From: Leeuwenhoekiella marinoflava DSM 3653
GTDB lineage: Bacteria > Bacteroidota > Bacteroidia > Flavobacteriales > Flavobacteriaceae
Assembly: GCF_900129005.1 (NCBI RefSeq)
Contig: NZ_FQUN01000008.1
Coordinates: 124,001 to 188,000 of the forward strand
Reading direction: 5' to 3'
Length of the DNA stretch: 64,000 bases
Part shown: one piece after another, positions 63,295 to 64,000 of the stretch
Numbering within the stretch: position 1 is the first letter of the stretch
How the letters are laid out: the number at the start of each line of letters is the position of its first letter
Program-made: the position numbers and the translations under genes
Notes under the pieces: model-generated
The model's database searches: none
What the model saw: only the letters and a program-made list of their open reading frames with translations
What the model was told of the DNA's origin: nothing

Positions 63295-64000
63295 TTACTG
63301 TACTTGAAAAACAATGGGCAGTGAATACAACACACCAACTGCTTTTCCTTTATGTTTGCCCGGAGTCATTTGAGGCAACAAGCTCACTACACGACGCGCT
63401 TCTTCCTCGAGTTTTGGGTGAGGACCCCGCACCCCAATGTCTGTAATTTTACCCTGCGTATCAATTTCAAAGCGAACATAGATTCGGTTTACACCAGTGA
63501 GACCTAATTCCTTTCCTAAAGCCGTATTAAAGTTTTTATTTACAAACTGAGAAACCTGCTGAGACATACACATTTTTTTCTCTTTACGGCTTAAATACTC
63601 ACATCCAGGAAATGTCGGAATCTCTTCTACTACAGCAAAAGGCACATCCTCATATTCTTTTTGACTTTGAGTCTCTTCGACTTCAATAATCTCTACACCA
63701 TCACCCACAGGGGCTTCATGAAGTGCAATTGCCTCTGCAACGCCTGGTACAGCTTCAATAGCTTTAAGCTTTTCTCGATATTGTGCTTCTAACTCCTTTA
63801 AAGAACTCAATTCTTCCTGCGTGATATTGTCCGCGGCCTCTATGGTAGCTTTTAAATCTGCAACCTGTTCTTCTAACGTAAGTGCTGCATTATTCTGAGC
63901 GACTTCATTATCATCAGTACATCCTACATAAGTTAACATTCCGGCAAGAACCGGGACGATCAAGAGGTATTTTAGACGTGCTTGATTTTTAGAGCGTTTT
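63295..64000 (-). CDS. M56/BlaR1-like protein with TonB domain, partial (N-terminus beyond right edge)
   Basis: The frame is open past 64000. A TTG at 63963 is not the start: upstream residues NALKNQARLKYLLIVPVL continue in frame. RLKYLLIVPVLAGMLTYVGC is the last membrane helix of Bacteroidota M56 (BlaR1/MecR1-like) peptidases, followed by a Glu-rich coiled stretch and a TonB-like C-terminal domain ending VGVLYSLPIVFQVQ. About 235 residues are visible. The metallopeptidase domain itself is outside the window. Confidence 0.75.
   Translation of the reverse strand, partial: KRSKNQARLKYLLIVPVLAGMLTYVGCTDDNEVAQNNAALTLEEQVADLKATIEAADNITQEELSSLKELEAQYREKLKAIEAVPGVAEAIALHEAPVGDGVEIIEVEETQSQKEYEDVPFAVVEEIPTFPGCEYLSRKEKKMCMSQQVSQFVNKNFNTALGKELGLTGVNRIYVRFEIDTQGKITDIGVRGPHPKLEEEARRVVSLLPQMTPGKHKGKAVGVLYSLPIVFQVQ

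Overview
The window looks like chromosome from a member of the Flavobacteriaceae (phylum Bacteroidota). Supporting signs are low GC, a SusC/SusD pair, Bacteroidota-type -7 boxes (TAnnTTTG), genes mostly without Shine-Dalgarno sites, TTG starts, vSGLT-type symporters and arsenosugar-biosynthesis proteins. No 16S gene is present, so genus is not claimed.

Layout. 1-7.7 kb: carbohydrate enzymes (a partial GH63-like glucosidase, an SDR dehydrogenase, a class-C serine hydrolase, a LamG/Ig/GH127 arabinofuranosidase). 7.8-14.9 kb: accessory block on the minus strand with IS1182 copies, two ORF-less group II introns in tandem, an Imm11-like gene, and a DUF262 + HEPN gene pair. 15-36 kb: core genes (tRNA-Val, folC, exbB-exbD-tonB, nhaB, Glu/Leu dehydrogenase, anmK, acyl-CoA dehydrogenase), then a galactose/glycerol region (SGLT symporter, galK-galT-lacI, and galM, a fused glpK-glpD, a HAD phosphatase and galE). 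36-48.5 kb: an arsenosugar biosynthesis locus (two TIGR04282 glycosyltransferases, PNP, a peroxidase-like protein, ArsS, a metallophosphoesterase, ArsM) that encloses a SusC/SusD pair and a symporter. 50.1-57.8 kb: a second accessory block on the plus strand with a HEPN-like gene, three toxin-antitoxin modules (one decayed), an S41 peptidase and many intron and IS relics. 57.9-64 kb: an HxlR/SDR pair, era, and cell-envelope genes running off the right edge.

The most notable observation is that the two accessory blocks share one architecture. Each starts from the same ~131-bp leader (13883-14014 minus; 50558-50688 plus). Upstream of the leader lie arrays of degenerate 10- or 11-bp tandem repeats. 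Downstream lie gene cassettes whose first bases (GTT + about 6 nt) are the reverse complement of their last bases (about 6 nt + AAC). That is the cassette-end logic of integron attC sites, but no integrase is visible here. The leaders point outward from a ~36-kb core segment. Group II introns sit in or beside these cassette ends, and short palindromic mini-repeats occur mainly inside the mobile-element relics. The cassette cargo (DUF262/HEPN, Imm11-like, ParDE/RelE) is typical of defence and addiction islands. All functional claims about the array are inference from sequence pattern.
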